A DNA stretch of 15,483 bases, taken from the NCBI GenBank assembly GCA_910578245.1, contig CAJTPC010000029.1, positions 1 to 15,483 of the forward strand. The letters run 5' to 3'. Below are positions 14,864 to 15,483 of the stretch, piece by piece. The DNA comes from an uncultured Christensenella sp. Lineage in GTDB: Bacteria > Bacillota > Clostridia > Christensenellales > UBA3700. The translations under genes and the position numbers were made by a program. The first letter of the stretch is position 1, and every line of letters begins with the position of its first letter. Below the pieces are notes generated by a model. It had not been told where the DNA came from. It worked only from the letters and a program-made list of their open reading frames with translations, and did not search any database.

Positions 14864-15337
14864 CTAGAAGTGTATAGCTTCCCTAATCAAAGCTATATCC
14901 TTAATATTAAGTTTTAAGTTTTTAGATTTATATTCCAACTCGACTTCTTGAGCATTTTCGTCATAGCCGAGAAGATTGGCATTGAATTTTTTTATCTTTC
15001 CAAGTTCTGCAAGAGGTTTGTATAGAGATACTTCCATCTCAAGCCCTATCTTTTTAGCAAAGTCCCTTGCCGTCTTAAGAGGTCTGTCAATTCCCGGCGA
15101 TGACACGTTGAGATTATAAGGCGCTCCGCAAGTGGGATCAAGATCGTCAATCGGCGCGTCAATAGCGTTGTGAATCAACTCGCAATCGTTGAGATCTACT
15201 CCGCCGTCCTTGTCTATATAAATTATTAGAGTGTCTTGTCCGTAAAGTTTTTTATACTCAACGTCTACAAGTTCCATACCGTTGGCGGATATGATAGGCT
15301 TGACAAGTTCTTTTACGCAATCGGTAATCTTCGACAT
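14864..15337 (-). CDS. rimP: Ribosome maturation factor RimP
   Basis: RimP assists maturation of the 30S subunit head region. The 157-residue product has an N-terminal alpha-beta domain (about 1-80) with GMELVDVEYKK (20-30) and DKDGGVDLNDCE (42-53), the conserved YNLNVSSPGIDRPL (74-87), and a C-terminal Sm-like domain (about 88-155). ATG 15337 is preceded by AGAGGAAG. It is the first gene of the ten-gene operon, with its own probable promoter upstream. The order rimP-nusA-ylxR-ylxQ-infB is the classical Firmicutes order. Confidence 0.95.
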   Translation of the reverse strand: MSKITDCVKELVKPIISANGMELVDVEYKKLYGQDTLIIYIDKDGGVDLNDCELIHNAIDAPIDDLDPTCGAPYNLNVSSPGIDRPLKTARDFAKKIGLEMEVSLYKPLAELGKIKKFNANLLGYDENAQEVELEYKSKNLKLNIKDIALIREAIHF

Positions 15338-15358
15338 ACTTCCTCTTTTTATAATTTA

Positions 15359-15381
15359 AGCGACTGCGTAAGACAGTCGCT
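15359..15381 (-). promoter_or_regulatory. Leader hairpin upstream of rimP
   Basis: AGCGACTG (15359-15366) and CAGTCGCT (15374-15381) form a perfect 8-bp, GC-rich stem with a 7-nt loop. It lies between the predicted transcription start and the rimP ribosome binding site. Minus-strand sequence after it (TTAAATTAT) is not a true T tract, so it looks more like a leader element than an efficient terminator. Confidence 0.5.
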
Positions 15382-15405
15382 CTAGTACTTAACTATTGCA
15401 CTAAT

Positions 15406-15434
15406 AATATATCATATTTATTTGCCAAGCGCAA
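15406..15434 (-). promoter_or_regulatory. Probable promoter of the rimP-nusA-infB operon
   Basis: On the minus strand, TATATT (15406-15411) is preceded by TGA, giving an extended -10. TTGCGC (15429-15434) sits 17 nt further upstream as a weak -35. A start near 15399 would give a leader of about 60 nt containing the 15359-15381 hairpin. The -35 matches only 3 of 6, so support rests mainly on the extended -10. Confidence 0.5.
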
Positions 15435-15483
15435 GCGTTTTATTCTAAATATTTAATAATATATAAATATATTAAAATTTGAT

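Noticed and set aside
1..15483. Mobile elements, CRISPR arrays, tRNA or rRNA genes, or a novel defence or biosynthetic cluster
   Set aside because: No transposase, recombinase, spaced direct repeats, target-site duplications or RNA-gene signatures were seen. All long frames with coding character belong to known conserved families in their usual order.

Overview
This window is a low-GC bacterial chromosome segment with every supported gene on the minus strand. It carries a complete eight-gene spoIIIA locus (spoIIIAA to spoIIIAH), strong GGAGG-type ribosome binding sites and a Gram-positive translation operon. It therefore comes from an endospore-forming Firmicute, most likely a member of the Clostridia. 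I cannot assign a genus. The layout resembles Bacillus subtilis (aminopeptidase P / efp / spoIIIA, and rimP-nusA-ylxR-ylxQ-infB-rbfA-...-truB-ribF), with local differences.

Layout, read in the direction of transcription (high to low coordinates). (1) 15483-15338 is an AT-rich upstream region with a likely promoter and an 8-bp leader hairpin. (2) 15337-6709 is a ten-gene translation and RNA-metabolism operon: rimP, nusA, ylxR, ylxQ, infB, rbfA, nrnA, truB, ribF and an endonuclease IV-like gene. Genes are separated by at most 34 nt or overlap, and several are stop/start coupled. (3) A 120-bp gap (6589-6708) holds a small hairpin and a strong sigma-A-type promoter. (4) 6588-4969 is a two-gene unit, an aminopeptidase P family peptidase followed by EF-P. 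(5) A 288-bp gap (4681-4968), the longest non-coding stretch, has several hairpins and a good intrinsic terminator at 4801-4836. (6) 4680-68 is the spoIIIA operon, closed by a terminator at 6-41.

The genes fall into two programs. The first serves ribosome maturation (RimP, RbfA, TruB), initiation (IF2), transcription elongation and antitermination (NusA), nanoRNA turnover (NrnA), flavin cofactors (RibF) and relief of proline stalls (EF-P). The second builds the SpoIIIA-SpoIIQ channel between mother cell and forespore, powered by the ATPase SpoIIIAA.

I see no mobile element, CRISPR array, tRNA, rRNA or unknown multi-gene system. This is mostly conserved core genome. The points most worth a second look are a promoter placed so that the peptidase mRNA would be leaderless, an unusually compact SpoIIIAG, an endonuclease IV-like protein with a changed metal-ligand position at the end of the translation operon, and a structured stretch between efp and its terminator.
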